From NCBI GenBank assembly GCA_045615885.1, contig JAZLFR010000080.1:25077-89076 (forward strand): DNA of 64,000 nt. Reading direction: 5' to 3'. A program made the position numbers and the translations under genes. Shown here in pieces: positions 17,935-27,620 of this stretch. Origin of the DNA: UBA1765 sp045615885 (GTDB lineage: Bacteria > Fibrobacterota > Fibrobacteria > Fibrobacterales > Fibrobacteraceae). The notes under the pieces are model-generated. The model was not told where the DNA came from. It made no database searches and saw only the letters and a list, made by a program, of their open reading frames with translations. Every line of letters starts with the position of its first letter. The stretch's first letter is position 1.

Positions 17935-18948
17935 ATGACGAAGTATCTTTTTGTTCTGACGAGTTCTCCTAAGGATTTTTTTTGTGAGCAGACCTTGGTG
18001 GCAATCGCCTCCTTGCGCGTACACAATCCGGGTGCTTTCGTAACGCTCTTGACTGACGATAAGACTGCCGCCTCATTGACTGGTAACCGAGCCGTTCTCA
18101 AGGAAGCTGTTGATGAACTGAAAGTTCTGGAACTTGATGAAAAGTTCACGCCGATGCTCCGTTCCCGTTACCTGAAAACGGTTATGCGCAATGTCATTGA
18201 CGGCGATTTTTTGTATATGGATTCAGACATTGCCATTGTAGGCGACCTTAGCATTCCAGAAGAATGGAAGGGAGGCATCTATGCGGTGCTCGATTTCCAT
18301 ACGAACTTGCATAAGGCTATTAACCGCAAGAAAATTTTGAACAATGCCAAAATGCTTGGCTTTTCTCCCATTTTGAATGACGAAATTTTCAATGGGGGAG
18401 TGATGTTTGCTGCCGATACTCCGGAGAACAGGAAATTCTTTGAAACCTGGCATGAACTTTGGTTATATTGCGTGTCTAAAAATTTCCCGTATGATATGGC
18501 CAGCCTTGCTGAATCAAATTTCAAGTTTGGCTACATTACAAAGAAGGCTCCTGGGGAATGGAACTGTCAGTTGGCCTATGGCCGCAGGTTTGTTCCCAAC
18601 GGCAAGGTGCTCCACTTTTTTGGAAGTCGCATTGTTGATACTCACGGGAAAAAGCTCCCGAAGTCCATGGATGCATTTTTGCCAAAAATTCTTCGCCGTG
18701 ACTTCTATACTGATCTAAAGGAACTCCCCGTCACGGTGAATGCAGACAAGAGTATTTCCATCAATGAGTATTACGATGACGTTATTGCTCATGCAAAGGA
18801 AGCATTCCTTTACCAGGAAAAGAAGATGGGCGGTTTGGGTGCGGATATCATTCGTTCCTACGCTTTTGCTCAAAGCCTCAGGTGGATTTATAAGAAAGCT
18901 CCCTTTTTGGATTTCCCGTTGCGTGTGATTGGAAAAATTTTTGGATAG
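17935..18948 (+). CDS. Glycosyltransferase, GT8-like
   Basis: The 337-residue protein has a GT-A fold with the metal-binding DSD in FLYMDSDIAIVGDL (residues 93-106) and the MRSRYLKTVM-type helix before it, as in GT8-family and related retaining transferases. It lacks a signal peptide and membrane segments, so it probably works at the cytoplasmic face. It starts 6 bp after LicD and is followed 6 bp later by the LtaS-like gene. That tight spacing places it in the same polymer pathway. Donor sugar unknown. Confidence 0.75.
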   Translation: MTKYLFVLTSSPKDFFCEQTLVAIASLRVHNPGAFVTLLTDDKTAASLTGNRAVLKEAVDELKVLELDEKFTPMLRSRYLKTVMRNVIDGDFLYMDSDIAIVGDLSIPEEWKGGIYAVLDFHTNLHKAINRKKILNNAKMLGFSPILNDEIFNGGVMFAADTPENRKFFETWHELWLYCVSKNFPYDMASLAESNFKFGYITKKAPGEWNCQLAYGRRFVPNGKVLHFFGSRIVDTHGKKLPKSMDAFLPKILRRDFYTDLKELPVTVNADKSISINEYYDDVIAHAKEAFLYQEKKMGGLGADIIRSYAFAQSLRWIYKKAPFLDFPLRVIGKIFG

Positions 18949-18954
18949 TATTTT

Positions 18955-20910
18955 ATGAAAAATTTTGTCCTTGCTTTTTTAAGGTGGTTGAAGAATCCTT
19001 TTGTAGCCATTACAGCGGTTGCCTTTTTAGTGCAGACCATAATGCTCGTGTTCTTCTATTCCTTGCCCGATGCTTTAGGCCTTTCCTTGCTGGATATGTT
19101 TTCGGGGAAAATCCAATGGCAAATCATAATGGCTTATGGCGGTATATTGGTGCTGTCTTCCATTTTCATGTTCCTGAAAGCACCAAGGGCAATGGTAGTC
19201 TATTATGTGATTTATTTCTTCTTGGCGACTGCCGATTATGAAGTATTTCGTTTTTCGCACCAGCGTCTCTCGTTTTCCTTTATTCGTACATATTTCCACA
19301 TTTCGAATATCTTTGATAGCACCACGGTTTCTACTTTAGGCGGCGATGCCCTGGGGTCTGTCCTGTGGGTTGGGCTTTTCTTATTGATTTTACTTGCCGG
19401 TATTGCCTATATCGCATGGCTTACGGTTTGCAAAAAGAAAGATCCAGCCAAGATGAATGCAGCTCTTGTTACCAAGAAGAAAACTTCAGTATCGTTTCTT
19501 TGCACCGGGCTTGGCTTGTCTGTGCTCCCCCTGATTTTCTTTTTGGCAGGAGTTCGCGGAGAAATAGAGATACCGGTCGTAAAATGGCCGGTGGAGCTTC
19601 GCTTTACTCTGGGTAAGCATACATTGACTTCGCCAATTCTCCACATAGCCGCAGTGGAAACTTTTGAGTTCTTCCGTGATAATGAAAAAATCAATGAAGA
19701 AGTCGTTCATGATCTGGATGCGTTCCTGCCGGAATATAAGAAAGGCGCTCGTGAAAATTTGCAGGAACACCCGACGTACTTTAATGCACCAACACATGAG
19801 TATAAGGCCAAGCGTCGCTATAACATCGTGTTCATTTTTGGAGAGTCCTATAAGGGTCGTGTGCTTAACAAAGTATTGGAAGGTGATACTACATTTGCCC
19901 CGAATTTGTGGAAGACCGCGAATAGGGGTGGCTTATGGTTTAAAAACGCATTTAGCGGCGGGTATCCGACCGTTCGTGGTACCATGTCAACATATTTCGG
20001 TTTTCCTTCGCACCCAAATCGTGATGTTCCAAGTTTCTATGCGTCAAACCATTTCAAAGGTTTCCCGGAATACTTGACGGATTACAGAAAGCATTATGTG
20101 ACAGTTTCGAACCCCATATTTGACCATACCTTGCCGTTTGTCGAAACGTTCTTTGGTGAAAATTGGGAGTTCACCGGGGAATCTACTATTCCTGGCAATG
20201 TAGATAGCTTGGGAGTCGATAAGGCCATTGCTGCTTTGAATAAAATGCCTACCGATGCTCCGTGGTTTTTGTTATATAATACTATCTCGACGCATATTCC
20301 GTTCTACAATTACCCAGAATCTTTTGCCGAAAAACCGGATGATCCCATGGTTCGCTATAAAAATGCGGTACGCTATACAGACCAGCAGTTCGGTCGTTTT
20401 ATGGAAACCCTTTCGAAGCGCCCCGATTACGAAAATACAGTCGTAATTTTATTGGGTGATCACGATACCCCAGTAGATTCCGTGGATTACAAAATTCCGC
20501 AGCCTATTGGTGTTTCTGCGGCACAGATTTTTATGGGTATCTTCTCGGCAGATACGAGTTTGTTCAACGGCCTTACTGTTCGTGAAGACGTAGCTTCTCA
20601 GTTGGATATTGGCCCGACCATTATGGATTTGTCGAATGTCCGTGAAAAGAACCATTTCTGGGGCCTTGATTTGCTGGTGTTTGAACGTCCAGAAACCCAG
20701 CCTGCTGTATTCTTTGGCGAAAACGCCTTCTATTTAGGATTCAGGGATAAGGTATATACGGGTGGTTTCAAGAATGATGAAGTGTATAAAGGCGTCAACT
20801 ACAATTTTGCACTTGCAGATGATTCTTTAGCGCTTTACTGGAAAAAAAGTGCCAGTGGTGCAAATAAAGTGCTTCGTTCCTTGCTGCGCAACGATTCCAT
20901 GATTCCCTAG
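18955..20910 (+). CDS. LtaS-like phosphoglycerol transferase (sulfatase-fold, membrane-anchored)
   Basis: Lipoteichoic-acid-synthase relatives move glycerol-phosphate from phosphatidylglycerol onto a glycan or polymer outside the inner membrane. This 651-residue protein has the family layout: five N-terminal membrane helices (to about residue 210), a linker, then an alkaline-phosphatase/sulfatase domain. Visible motifs are VFIFGESYKG (metal ligand Glu), GGYPTVRGTMSTYFGFP with candidate nucleophile threonines, and ILLGDHDTP near the end. The neighbouring TagD-like and LicD genes agree with a phospho-alcohol polymer. Phosphoethanolamine transfer is an alternative, as the fold is shared. Confidence 0.85.
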   Translation: MKNFVLAFLRWLKNPFVAITAVAFLVQTIMLVFFYSLPDALGLSLLDMFSGKIQWQIIMAYGGILVLSSIFMFLKAPRAMVVYYVIYFFLATADYEVFRFSHQRLSFSFIRTYFHISNIFDSTTVSTLGGDALGSVLWVGLFLLILLAGIAYIAWLTVCKKKDPAKMNAALVTKKKTSVSFLCTGLGLSVLPLIFFLAGVRGEIEIPVVKWPVELRFTLGKHTLTSPILHIAAVETFEFFRDNEKINEEVVHDLDAFLPEYKKGARENLQEHPTYFNAPTHEYKAKRRYNIVFIFGESYKGRVLNKVLEGDTTFAPNLWKTANRGGLWFKNAFSGGYPTVRGTMSTYFGFPSHPNRDVPSFYASNHFKGFPEYLTDYRKHYVTVSNPIFDHTLPFVETFFGENWEFTGESTIPGNVDSLGVDKAIAALNKMPTDAPWFLLYNTISTHIPFYNYPESFAEKPDDPMVRYKNAVRYTDQQFGRFMETLSKRPDYENTVVILLGDHDTPVDSVDYKIPQPIGVSAAQIFMGIFSADTSLFNGLTVREDVASQLDIGPTIMDLSNVREKNHFWGLDLLVFERPETQPAVFFGENAFYLGFRDKVYTGGFKNDEVYKGVNYNFALADDSLALYWKKSASGANKVLRSLLRNDSMIP

Positions 20911-20937
20911 TTTAACTTTCAAATAGCAGATAAAATT

Positions 20938-23517
20938 ATGTCTAAAAAAACAATGCAAGAAAAATTTTCCGAGTGGTATATACCTCTGATTTGCAAGCAT
21001 AAGTTCAAGGCTTTGGGCTTTTATGTTTTGCTTGCGCTTCTTTGCGCATTCCCCATTTTGGTGAAACCGGGGCTTAAGCTGGATGCCGACTTGTCTCATT
21101 TGCTTCCTGACGATACTCCCAGCGTGCTTGCCCTGCAGGAATCGTACCAGCGTTTTGGTAGTACCGATAGGTTCACCATTGCAATTCAGAGTGAAAGTGC
21201 CGAATTGGTTGCAGAACTTCAGGATTCCATAGATAATTACATCCGTTCCCGCTGGCAGGGTGATTTCGTCTCTACCCAGAAGGACGATGACAATCAGTTC
21301 TTTAAGGATAATGCTCTGCTCTATGTGCCTGTTGCGCATCTGGAACGCATTCGCGACAATCTCGAAGATTTGCAGCTCGAAATAGGCCGCAAGAATGGTC
21401 CTTTGGTTGTTGACTTGCTTGGCGATGTTGAATCAACGGCTGCTGAAAAAAAGGAACGCGTCTGGTTTGATGAAAATCTGCCTCAGGAACTTGGCCTTCC
21501 CGATGAGGCTATCGGTGCTTTTGCAACATTCATCAAGAAAAAAGACACAAATACCGTTGCTACAGACAAAGAAACCTGGCGCCCGAAGGACCCCGTGCCG
21601 GAACATTTGCGCACGCGACTAATTGGATGCCCGCGCCCAGACAGTACTGGCAAAATCCTCTATAACGGCATTGTGAATGCAAAGCTTATCAGGCCTTCTA
21701 CGGACTATGAATTTGTAACGCACATCTTGGCCCGTACAGATTCCCTGCTCCAGCACTTTAGCAGCAAAACCTACCCGGTGCCAACCCGCTTTACCGTTGA
21801 TGGTACGTATGAAGGTCTAAAGGAAGTAGATGAAGTTGCTAATGACAGCATTTTCTCGTTTGGCATTAGTCTTGTTCTCATCATCTTGCTTACCGCGTTC
21901 TTCTTTAGAAGCGTGAAGGGACCAATATTGGTTACTGCATCTGTGCTTTACGCCTGCATTCCGACTTTTGCCTTTACTGCACTTTTTTACGGCAAGCTTA
22001 ATCCGTTTACTGTTTTTGTAGCTTCCATCATTTTGGGTATTGGCATCGACTATTCGATTCACATGCTGGGTACCGCGCAAAAGCTTTTGAATAAGAATTC
22101 GTCACTTGAAGATGTTTTGGAAGAAGCTCAGAAACGAATGCTGAAACCGTTTATTTTGGCAAGCTTCACGACCATTGCCGCGTTCCTTACGTTGCTTGCC
22201 GCACACTTCAAAGGCTTCTATGAATTTGGCGTGGTTGCTTCTGCCGGTGTGCTTTTTAGTATGTTGACTTCCATTTTGGTCCTCCCTGTATTTATCAAGT
22301 GCATGGGCGGTATTCCTGCAGCACCAAATAACAGTTTCTTCCCCAAGTCCTGGAGTGAAGATAAAATCTATAGCTTCTTCAAGGTGGCTGCAATAATTGG
22401 CTTTGTTTTGGGTGCTATCTCACTGTACTTTGTGCCTAATGTCGATTTTGAACACGATCTAAAGAACTTGCGCCGTGTATCCACTGTAAAATCAGTACAG
22501 GACAATAAAATTTCTACAAAGGTTACTAGAGCTAGCTATAAGGCAAAAACCTCCACTCCTGCGGCTGTGATGGGGTCCAAGGCGGAACAGCTTGATAAAC
22601 TCTACGACACTTTGATGGTCCGCCTTAATGTTGAGAAGGATTCCCTGCTTGGCAGTTTCCTGACACTGAAGAGCTTTGTTCCTCCGCAGGATTCCCAAAA
22701 GGCCCGCATTGAAGTTATTGAAGAAATTCGAGAACTTGTCGAAGCCAGAGTCTTTGACCGTGCCGAAGGCGAGGATTCGGTGAACATTGCAAACCTCCGC
22801 AATTTGGCGCAGGTTGAAAAGACTTTTGCTCCGGAAGACATTCCTAGCTGGATTTTGGATATGCTCCGTGAAAAGGACGGTTCCTATGGCAAAATCGGCT
22901 TTATTTATGGAGATTTCCCAAGTTGGGATGCACATGCTTTGCAGCGATTCCAGGATCGCTACGGACACTGGAACTTTGATGGAGAAAACCTTCGCACATT
23001 CTCTTCCCAGTTTATTCTTTCCGATGTGATTTCATCGGTGAAGAATGATAGCTTCCGCTTGGCCTTGGTCATCATTTTGGTGATTTTTGGCACGCTGTTG
23101 ATTTCGTTCCGCAAGCCGCGCTTGTTTATTGTTGGCTTCATTCCGTTTGGCATGGGCGTGCTTCTTACATTGGGTCTGCTTGGCTTCCTTACAGAAACAT
23201 TTGAATTTGGCAAAATCAGCATCTACAATGTGATTGTCATTCCTATGACGCTTGGCCTGGGTATCGACGCCACAATTCACTTGCTTACTTCCTGGGATTC
23301 CGATCGCACAATGACATTGCGCAAGCTTATGGATACGACCGCAAAGAACGTAATGGCAAGTTCCTTTACGACTGCAGCCGGTTTTGTGGGCTTCCTCTTT
23401 ACTACGCACCGTGGCCTTAAGGGTATTGGCGACTTGGCATGCATCGGCATTCTCGTATTTCTTGTTGCCAGTGTGATTTTTGCAATGTTCCTTTGCAAAA
23501 AAGTATTGAAAAAGTGA
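20938..23517 (+). CDS. RND/MMPL-family exporter
   Basis: The 859-residue protein has the internal duplication of RND permeases: one helix, a large periplasmic loop and a block of five helices, repeated twice. Conserved GIGIDYSIHMLG and GLGIDATIHLLT motifs mark the two halves. MMPL and HpnN-type members export lipids or lipid-linked molecules. Its place inside the polymer operon, 27 bp after the LtaS-like gene, suggests it carries a lipid product or precursor to the outer membrane (inference). No membrane-fusion or outer-membrane partner is adjacent. Confidence 0.85.
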   Translation: MSKKTMQEKFSEWYIPLICKHKFKALGFYVLLALLCAFPILVKPGLKLDADLSHLLPDDTPSVLALQESYQRFGSTDRFTIAIQSESAELVAELQDSIDNYIRSRWQGDFVSTQKDDDNQFFKDNALLYVPVAHLERIRDNLEDLQLEIGRKNGPLVVDLLGDVESTAAEKKERVWFDENLPQELGLPDEAIGAFATFIKKKDTNTVATDKETWRPKDPVPEHLRTRLIGCPRPDSTGKILYNGIVNAKLIRPSTDYEFVTHILARTDSLLQHFSSKTYPVPTRFTVDGTYEGLKEVDEVANDSIFSFGISLVLIILLTAFFFRSVKGPILVTASVLYACIPTFAFTALFYGKLNPFTVFVASIILGIGIDYSIHMLGTAQKLLNKNSSLEDVLEEAQKRMLKPFILASFTTIAAFLTLLAAHFKGFYEFGVVASAGVLFSMLTSILVLPVFIKCMGGIPAAPNNSFFPKSWSEDKIYSFFKVAAIIGFVLGAISLYFVPNVDFEHDLKNLRRVSTVKSVQDNKISTKVTRASYKAKTSTPAAVMGSKAEQLDKLYDTLMVRLNVEKDSLLGSFLTLKSFVPPQDSQKARIEVIEEIRELVEARVFDRAEGEDSVNIANLRNLAQVEKTFAPEDIPSWILDMLREKDGSYGKIGFIYGDFPSWDAHALQRFQDRYGHWNFDGENLRTFSSQFILSDVISSVKNDSFRLALVIILVIFGTLLISFRKPRLFIVGFIPFGMGVLLTLGLLGFLTETFEFGKISIYNVIVIPMTLGLGIDATIHLLTSWDSDRTMTLRKLMDTTAKNVMASSFTTAAGFVGFLFTTHRGLKGIGDLACIGILVFLVASVIFAMFLCKKVLKK

Positions 23518-23542
23518 ACTGAATCTCAGTAAGGAGTTGTCT

Positions 23543-24427
23543 ATGAAACCTATAGAACTATACCGTTACATGATGCAGGGCGTGTGGAATATTGGTTTTG
23601 TGGAAAATTCCTTGGATGGGATTTTTTCTGGCGAAGATATTAAGGTTGCCTGGCTAAAGCACGATTGCAAAGACCGTTGGTTTGCTGACCCGTTCATTTT
23701 GGATGTTACGGACGATAAAATTTTGGTATTGGTAGAGGAATTCTATTACCCGACCATGTTGGGACGCCTTGCCATGCTTACCATAGACCGTGCAACAATG
23801 ACTTTGCTGAAATCCGATACGATTTTGGAGTTGGATTCTCATTTGAGTTTCCCTGCAATTCTTCGGCAGAATGGTAAAGTCTTTGTGTACCCTGAAAATT
23901 TCAAGGGCGGTGGCTTGAACCTTTATGAATTGGATATTGACAATGCAGAGCTCAAGCCTGTACGGAAAATATCCGATGCTTTATTGACCGATGCCATTTA
24001 TACGGAACTTTTTGGTAAAAAGCAGATTTTTTCTACGGAGTTCCCGGATCCGAATGGAAGTACTTTGCATTTGTACGAGGCTGAAGCCGATGGCAAATAT
24101 ATTCGCAAGCAAAGTTTTGCTTTCGAAGAAAAAATTGCCCGCAATGCTGGCGATTGGTTTGTACATAATGGGGAAATTTACAGACCAGCCCAGGAATGCA
24201 ATGTTGAATATGGGCATGGAATTTCTTTGCAGAAAGTAGTGTGCGAAGATGGGCAAATGCGTTTTGAAGAAGTTCGCCGAATGACTTCACCGCACCCGTT
24301 TATGAAAGTGGCTTTCCATACTTTGAATATGTATAAAGACATGATCGTAGTGGATTGTCGCGGCTACAGGTTCAGAACGCTTGCTGGAATAATCAATGCA
24401 TTCCGCAGCCCATTCATCAAAAAATAA
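23543..24427 (+). CDS. GINT1-N-like beta-propeller protein (GH43/GT-associated)
   Basis: The 294-residue protein contains KDRWFADPFILDVTDDKILVLVEEF, then repeated four-stranded propeller blades. This resembles the N-terminal domain of glucosamine inositolphosphorylceramide transferase and the GH43/GH62-type five-bladed fold found in bacterial glycan clusters. A strong ribosome site (AAGGAG, 23531-23536) supports the ATG at 23543 rather than the TTG two codons earlier. It is the last gene of the rightward operon. Whether it cleaves, binds or assists transfer of a glycan cannot be told from the sequence. Confidence 0.65.
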   Translation: MKPIELYRYMMQGVWNIGFVENSLDGIFSGEDIKVAWLKHDCKDRWFADPFILDVTDDKILVLVEEFYYPTMLGRLAMLTIDRATMTLLKSDTILELDSHLSFPAILRQNGKVFVYPENFKGGGLNLYELDIDNAELKPVRKISDALLTDAIYTELFGKKQIFSTEFPDPNGSTLHLYEAEADGKYIRKQSFAFEEKIARNAGDWFVHNGEIYRPAQECNVEYGHGISLQKVVCEDGQMRFEEVRRMTSPHPFMKVAFHTLNMYKDMIVVDCRGYRFRTLAGIINAFRSPFIKK

Positions 24428-24452
24428 GACTTGTAACCAGCATTGTTTGCTT

Positions 24453-24479
24453 GCCTTACTGTCGTTTTTTCAGTAAGGC
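24453..24479. terminator. Hairpin between convergent operons
   Basis: GCCTTACTG (24453-24461) pairs perfectly with CAGTAAGGC (24471-24479) around a nine-base T-rich loop. It lies between the convergent genes ending at 24427 and 24529. No T run follows on either strand, so it may act with Rho or as an RNA-protecting end. Confidence 0.5.
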
Positions 24480-24528
24480 TGTCGCTTTGGCACCACGCAA
24501 GTAGTTATCCAGCGGAGCTTTGTTTTAA

Positions 24529-25596
24529 TTACAAAGTCTTGAAAAGCTCAAGCCAGTTGTTTGCCACCTTATCTGCGGTGAAGTCTTTAGATCTGAGCAG
24601 TGCATTTTGCTGTATGCTCTTGCGATAGGCTTCGTCAGAAATGATTCGCTCCATAGCTTTGCTGAGAGCGTCGATATCTTCGGTCGGTACGCAAAGCCCC
24701 TGGGATTCATCCAGGATAATTTCGCTTTGGCGACCCTTGTAGTCGCATGCAATGCATGCGCAGCCTTGTGACATGGCTTCTATAAGCACCATGCCAAAAC
24801 CTTCGTAACGGCTACTGAGTACAAAAATTTCGGAATCATCAAAAAAGTCACGAATGTTCAAATGGAATCCAGAAAGGATCACGCGTCCTTCCAGATGCAG
24901 TTCGCGAATGAGGGATTCCAGGTACTTGCGCCCTTCTTCACCTTCGCCAGCAATTTCTACAGTCCATTCCGGGTGTTTTTCATGAATCTTGCTCCAGGCC
25001 TTGATAAGGATATCAAAGCCCTTGCAGTTCCAGATGTTTAGTCGGCCCGCAGCTAGGATTCTTTTTTGCTTGTTAACTTTGATTGCATTTGCTGGTTGCA
25101 TGGACAAAGGATTTGGCATTACCTCGGTTCGCTTGAAGCGTTTTTCGACAACTTTTTTATCGACACTTGTCAATACGGTCACGCAATCATACACAGCATT
25201 GAAATAAAATTTGAGAAGGTAGGGGAGCAGGTGCCTTTGTGAATAAGGATTTTTTTCAAAAGAACTATGGTCCGAAGAAATGATTTTTTTGCCTAGGCCA
25301 AAAGCCGCGAGATATGTATAAAAAGTGGAATCTGGCATTACACCGATGATTACATCAGGGCGTTCCCTTTTGATTACTTTTCGCAGGCTGAATATCTTTA
25401 TGGGAAAATTGTGTCTAAAGCAGGGAAGTACCTGGACTTTTTCTTCAATCGGGTAGAAATCAGAGATGTTGTCCCTGTCTTTATTGCTAACAAAAAGAAC
25501 CTGGTGGTTAAAGCGAGAAAATTGGTTCGCTAACTGTACCGCAACATTTTCTCCGCCACCTCTAGCGATTCTATTCAACACAATCATTATTTTCAT
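24529..25596 (-). CDS. Glycosyltransferase family 4
   Basis: The 355-residue GT-B protein begins IMIVLNRIARGGGENVAVQLA, the glycine-rich acceptor-side loop. It carries the donor-binding EGFGMVLIEAMSQG (265-278), the family EX7E motif. It should transfer a sugar from a nucleotide donor at the cytoplasmic side. A ribosome site (GAGGGA) precedes the ATG. It starts 11 bp after the second LtaS-like gene, so it belongs to the leftward envelope operon. Confidence 0.88.
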   Translation of the reverse strand: MKIMIVLNRIARGGGENVAVQLANQFSRFNHQVLFVSNKDRDNISDFYPIEEKVQVLPCFRHNFPIKIFSLRKVIKRERPDVIIGVMPDSTFYTYLAAFGLGKKIISSDHSSFEKNPYSQRHLLPYLLKFYFNAVYDCVTVLTSVDKKVVEKRFKRTEVMPNPLSMQPANAIKVNKQKRILAAGRLNIWNCKGFDILIKAWSKIHEKHPEWTVEIAGEGEEGRKYLESLIRELHLEGRVILSGFHLNIRDFFDDSEIFVLSSRYEGFGMVLIEAMSQGCACIACDYKGRQSEIILDESQGLCVPTEDIDALSKAMERIISDEAYRKSIQQNALLRSKDFTADKVANNWLELFKTL

Positions 25597-25607
25597 GCCG
25601 GGTCCCT

Positions 25608-27578
25608 CTAGAATCCTCTTTCCAACGTGTAGTCAGAAAGCTTTACAAGCATATTTAAAAGATCTTCAAGATTTTTCTTTTCTTGAGGGTGGTCCTTTAT
25701 GATATCGTTTTTTTGGAACATGTCGTTTTCTGCAAACATCCATTCCGATTCACCATGGCGGTTTATGAGTCGAAGTCCTTCATAGCTAACGGCCGTAACA
25801 TGCGTATAGGCACCCAATGAAAGACCTTCACCATAGTTGCGGAGTAGATTGTGGCCCATGAATATATTCGGCTTGACAATTCCAGCCAGCTCCAGAATAG
25901 TGGGGGCAATATCTTGCTGGCTGCAAGTTGCGGAATCACGCGTGGGCTTGATATCTTTGCCATAGATTATAAACGGAATCCAGGTCACATTGGAGAAGCC
26001 GCCACCCACCATTGTGGAAACTCCATTTTCACCTAGAGGAAAACCATGGTCGGCCAAGATAATGACATAGGTGTTTTTATACCAGTCCTTGTTTTCGATT
26101 TGGTGAATGAACCGTGCCAGCTGACGGTCTGCATAGTTCATTGTGTAATTGATGCGTTCTGTAAGCGGAGCCTGCTTTTGTTCGCTGGTCATGCCTGCAG
26201 CGAAGTTGAACGGATAATGGTTGGACCTGGTTGCAAGTGTTGCAAGGAATGGCTTTCCCTCTTTTGCCAAGGTATCGATGACATATTCCGTTGCGTGGTC
26301 AAAGAATGTGGAATCGTCTTCGCGGTTGCGGTTGTAATGCTGTGCCGTGTACCATTTGGACATCCATACGCCAAGGTTGTCCCATGCAGGGTCGGCTGCA
26401 GAAAAATAGTGCGTGCTGTAACCGGATTCCGTCAGTATTGAAGCAAAACTTGGAATGGATACATGGGTCAGTTCGGTTGCCTGAGCTAGAGTAGAGTGAT
26501 GAGGCGTGCCGGTATGTGTTGAAAGAATGCCTCCTGTAGTCGGAATGCCGCTTGCATGCATTCTTTGCCAAACGTGGGCGTATGCCGCGATGGAATCGTA
26601 GAATGGGGTCGGTGAAGGATCCTGGTTTGGATTTAAGAAACCTACATTCATACCTCGGTGAGATTCCATGAAGACAACGATGAAGTTTGGCTGTTCTGCT
26701 CTGCGTGCTTTTAGCAAAGTATCGTTTAGTAAAGCTTCTCTTGGCAATTTGTACAAGGGCAGCCTTGCCGGATTTTTTTCGCTATCGTTCATGCCAGGGA
26801 AATACCACAGGGAATCACCCTGTACGCGTAGCCAAAAATCCTGATAATTCTTTTCAAATTCAGAGAGCTCTTCCTTCGAAATTCCTTCATTAGTGTTTTT
26901 TGTTTCCAGCTCATTATAAATCAAAGATACGACGGGACGCAGCTTGTCCATGCGAGAACTTCCTGTCCAAATGACATTTACATACAGGAAGCTTGCCACA
27001 TAGAATGCAAGCATGGCGATTAGGGCTTTTTTTCCAATCCCGATTTTAGCCAGAAGAAAACGGTAAATTCCGTAGGTGAACGGAATTGCCAAGGCTAGTA
27101 CAAAAAATTGCAGGAACGGTATGGAACGGTCGTTTGCCGCATAGTCCCAGAACATGGATAGCGAAGAAACATCTTTGTAGGTGTTTACGAGGCCTATGGA
27201 AATATGGCATCCCATGAATCTTTGCAGTTCATGGTCAAAAATTGTGGTTTCCAAGACTAAGGAATGGAATATGCAGAAAAGTACGAATGTGATTGTGCTT
27301 GCAGAAATTTTTGCGGAAAATTTTTTGAGAGCTGGCTGAAGTGCCGTACCAAGGATTGCAAAAATAAGTAGTGAATTGACAATCCACATGAAGTCAAGGC
27401 AAACCGCATGGAAAATATACCAGTCCGGTTTGCTGACAAATGGAAATCCATAAGCATTGTTTCTAAATAATAAAAGAACGCGTAAAATTATATGCATCAC
27501 CCAAACTGCAAGAGACACATATACCAGCTTTCGCGATGGAGCTAGGCTGTCGGCTATTTTTTTTACAAGGCTGCTCAT
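25608..27578 (-). CDS. Second LtaS-like sulfatase-fold membrane transferase
   Basis: The 656-residue protein has the same plan as the protein at 18955 but is clearly diverged. It has about five N-terminal membrane helices, then a sulfatase/alkaline-phosphatase domain with VVFMESHRGMN, the candidate nucleophile region GIPTTGGILSTHTGTPHHS and ILADHGFPLGENG near the end. These are the expected metal and active-site positions. It probably transfers a phospho-alcohol (glycerol-phosphate or phosphoethanolamine) in the periplasm. With the other LtaS-like protein it forms a pair on converging operons, perhaps primer and polymer enzymes. Confidence 0.85.
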   Translation of the reverse strand: MSSLVKKIADSLAPSRKLVYVSLAVWVMHIILRVLLLFRNNAYGFPFVSKPDWYIFHAVCLDFMWIVNSLLIFAILGTALQPALKKFSAKISASTITFVLFCIFHSLVLETTIFDHELQRFMGCHISIGLVNTYKDVSSLSMFWDYAANDRSIPFLQFFVLALAIPFTYGIYRFLLAKIGIGKKALIAMLAFYVASFLYVNVIWTGSSRMDKLRPVVSLIYNELETKNTNEGISKEELSEFEKNYQDFWLRVQGDSLWYFPGMNDSEKNPARLPLYKLPREALLNDTLLKARRAEQPNFIVVFMESHRGMNVGFLNPNQDPSPTPFYDSIAAYAHVWQRMHASGIPTTGGILSTHTGTPHHSTLAQATELTHVSIPSFASILTESGYSTHYFSAADPAWDNLGVWMSKWYTAQHYNRNREDDSTFFDHATEYVIDTLAKEGKPFLATLATRSNHYPFNFAAGMTSEQKQAPLTERINYTMNYADRQLARFIHQIENKDWYKNTYVIILADHGFPLGENGVSTMVGGGFSNVTWIPFIIYGKDIKPTRDSATCSQQDIAPTILELAGIVKPNIFMGHNLLRNYGEGLSLGAYTHVTAVSYEGLRLINRHGESEWMFAENDMFQKNDIIKDHPQEKKNLEDLLNMLVKLSDYTLERGF

Positions 27579-27620
27579 GGATTTCTTGATCGTATTTAAG
27601 AATTGGATAGTTGAAAAGAA

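Noticed and set aside
24443..24628. 61-codon frame between convergent operons
   Set aside because: It overlaps the hairpin and the end of the GT4 gene on the other strand, has no ribosome site and has unusual composition.
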